Shown in pieces: positions 5,707-6,159 of a stretch of DNA of 6,159 nt. A program made the position numbers and the translations under genes. The notes under the pieces were generated by a model. It had not been told where the DNA came from. It did no database searches and worked only from the letters and a program-made list of their open reading frames with translations. Each line of letters starts with the position of its first letter. Positions within the stretch are counted from its first letter, which is position 1. Source of the DNA: Candidatus Lightella neohaematopini (GTDB lineage Bacteria; Pseudomonadota; Gammaproteobacteria; Enterobacterales; Enterobacteriaceae); the NCBI GenBank assembly GCA_025728395.1, contig JAOBJR010000079.1:1-6159 (forward strand), in the 5' to 3' direction.

Positions 5707-6159
5707 ATCCAGTAATCCATAATGTAAAAAAATATACCAACAACCCTATTATGATTAGTAATGAAATTCTAACTAATCTATAAAATATTGAAATATTATC
5801 CCAATTTGACATTAATGATAATATTTTTATTAAAATAAAAGACATAACTAAAACTGATATTATTATTTTGAATAAAAAATTAACTACATTATAATTAAAA
5901 AAGAATAATTTATTTTTCAATAAATACAGATACAACAAAATAACTTGTATGTAATAAGAAACAATATTAGATATAGATAAACCTAAATTATTAAATATAT
6001 ATACAAACAATATATTCATAATTTGTGTTAATATAATTATAATTAAAGATATTTTAACTAGTACTTTAGTACTATTACAAGAATAAAAACTGATTGTTAA
6101 TAACTTAGCTAGCACTAATCCAATTAATCCAACTGAATAAATATTTAACAATTTTTGTA
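5666..6159 (-). CDS. murJ: Lipid II flippase MurJ, C-terminal part (cut by window edge)
   Basis: MurJ (MviN) is the MOP-superfamily inner-membrane flippase that moves lipid II to the periplasmic face for peptidoglycan synthesis. About 163 C-terminal residues are visible (E. coli protein 511), and the frame stays open to the right edge, so the real start is outside. The sequence YSVGLIGLVLAKLL, then FYS, VKISLIIIILTQIMN, and near the end GLLVYFFTLWITGLK followed by LKE aligns closely with the E. coli C-terminus (YSVGLIGLIVVKVL, FYS, VKIAIVTLILTQLMN, GFKVKE). Five hydrophobic segments correspond to helices 10-14 of the 14-helix fold. The TTG at 6151-6149 is an internal Leu codon rather than a start: the upstream codons (Gln, Lys) continue the alignment. 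The functional Arg/Asp residues of the N-terminal lobe cannot be checked here. It ends in TAG, 2 bp from the argS stop, tail to tail. Confidence 0.95.
   Translation of the reverse strand, partial: QKLLNIYSVGLIGLVLAKLLTISFYSCNSTKVLVKISLIIIILTQIMNILFVYIFNNLGLSISNIVSYYIQVILLYLYLLKNKLFFFNYNVVNFLFKIIISVLVMSFILIKILSLMSNWDNISIFYRLVRISLLIIIGLLVYFFTLWITGLKLKEIFYFYYNF

Noticed and set aside
6149..6151. TTG as a start codon for a short membrane protein
   Set aside because: The frame stays open upstream to the window edge and the upstream Gln-Lys codons continue the MurJ alignment, so this is an internal Leu in a truncated gene.

Overview
The window is very AT-rich (by eye about four-fifths A+T). Its proteins are swollen with Lys, Asn, Ile, Tyr and Phe, the spacers are short, and most starts lack a ribosome-binding site. 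Every gene nonetheless aligns well, from memory, with an enterobacterial (E. coli-type) protein. This fits a reduced genome of a host-restricted gammaproteobacterium, most likely an insect endosymbiont. I cannot name the genus from this window.

Layout: htpX (minus, only its first 25 codons, cut by the left edge); mepM (minus); ruvC (minus); aspS (minus); argS (plus, divergent from aspS); murJ (minus, convergent with argS, its upstream part cut by the right edge). All six are recognisable, and I see no RNA gene, mobile element, CRISPR array or phage gene. All non-coding stretches are short: 78-213, 1423-1577, 2079-2120, 3816-3917 and 5664-5665.

The order and strands htpX, mepM, ruvC, aspS (minus) then argS (plus) match the E. 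coli chromosome near 41-42 min. The genes that normally lie between them (pykA, lpxM, znuACB, ruvAB, yebC, nudB, the cmoAB region) have been lost or moved. The argS-murJ junction probably marks a deleted flagellar cluster. Loss has not scrambled the backbone order.

Functionally, AspRS and ArgRS serve translation, MepM and MurJ serve peptidoglycan growth and lipid II export, RuvC resolves Holliday junctions, and HtpX does membrane protein quality control. The aspS-argS gap holds two plausible divergent promoters whose -35 boxes overlap in a small palindrome.

I looked for a novel system and found none. The points worth a second look are a ruvC with no ruvAB at its usual place, an eroded N-terminal half of MepM, a shortened AspRS C-terminus, AT-rich inverted repeats in the spacers, and homopolymer runs inside essential genes.
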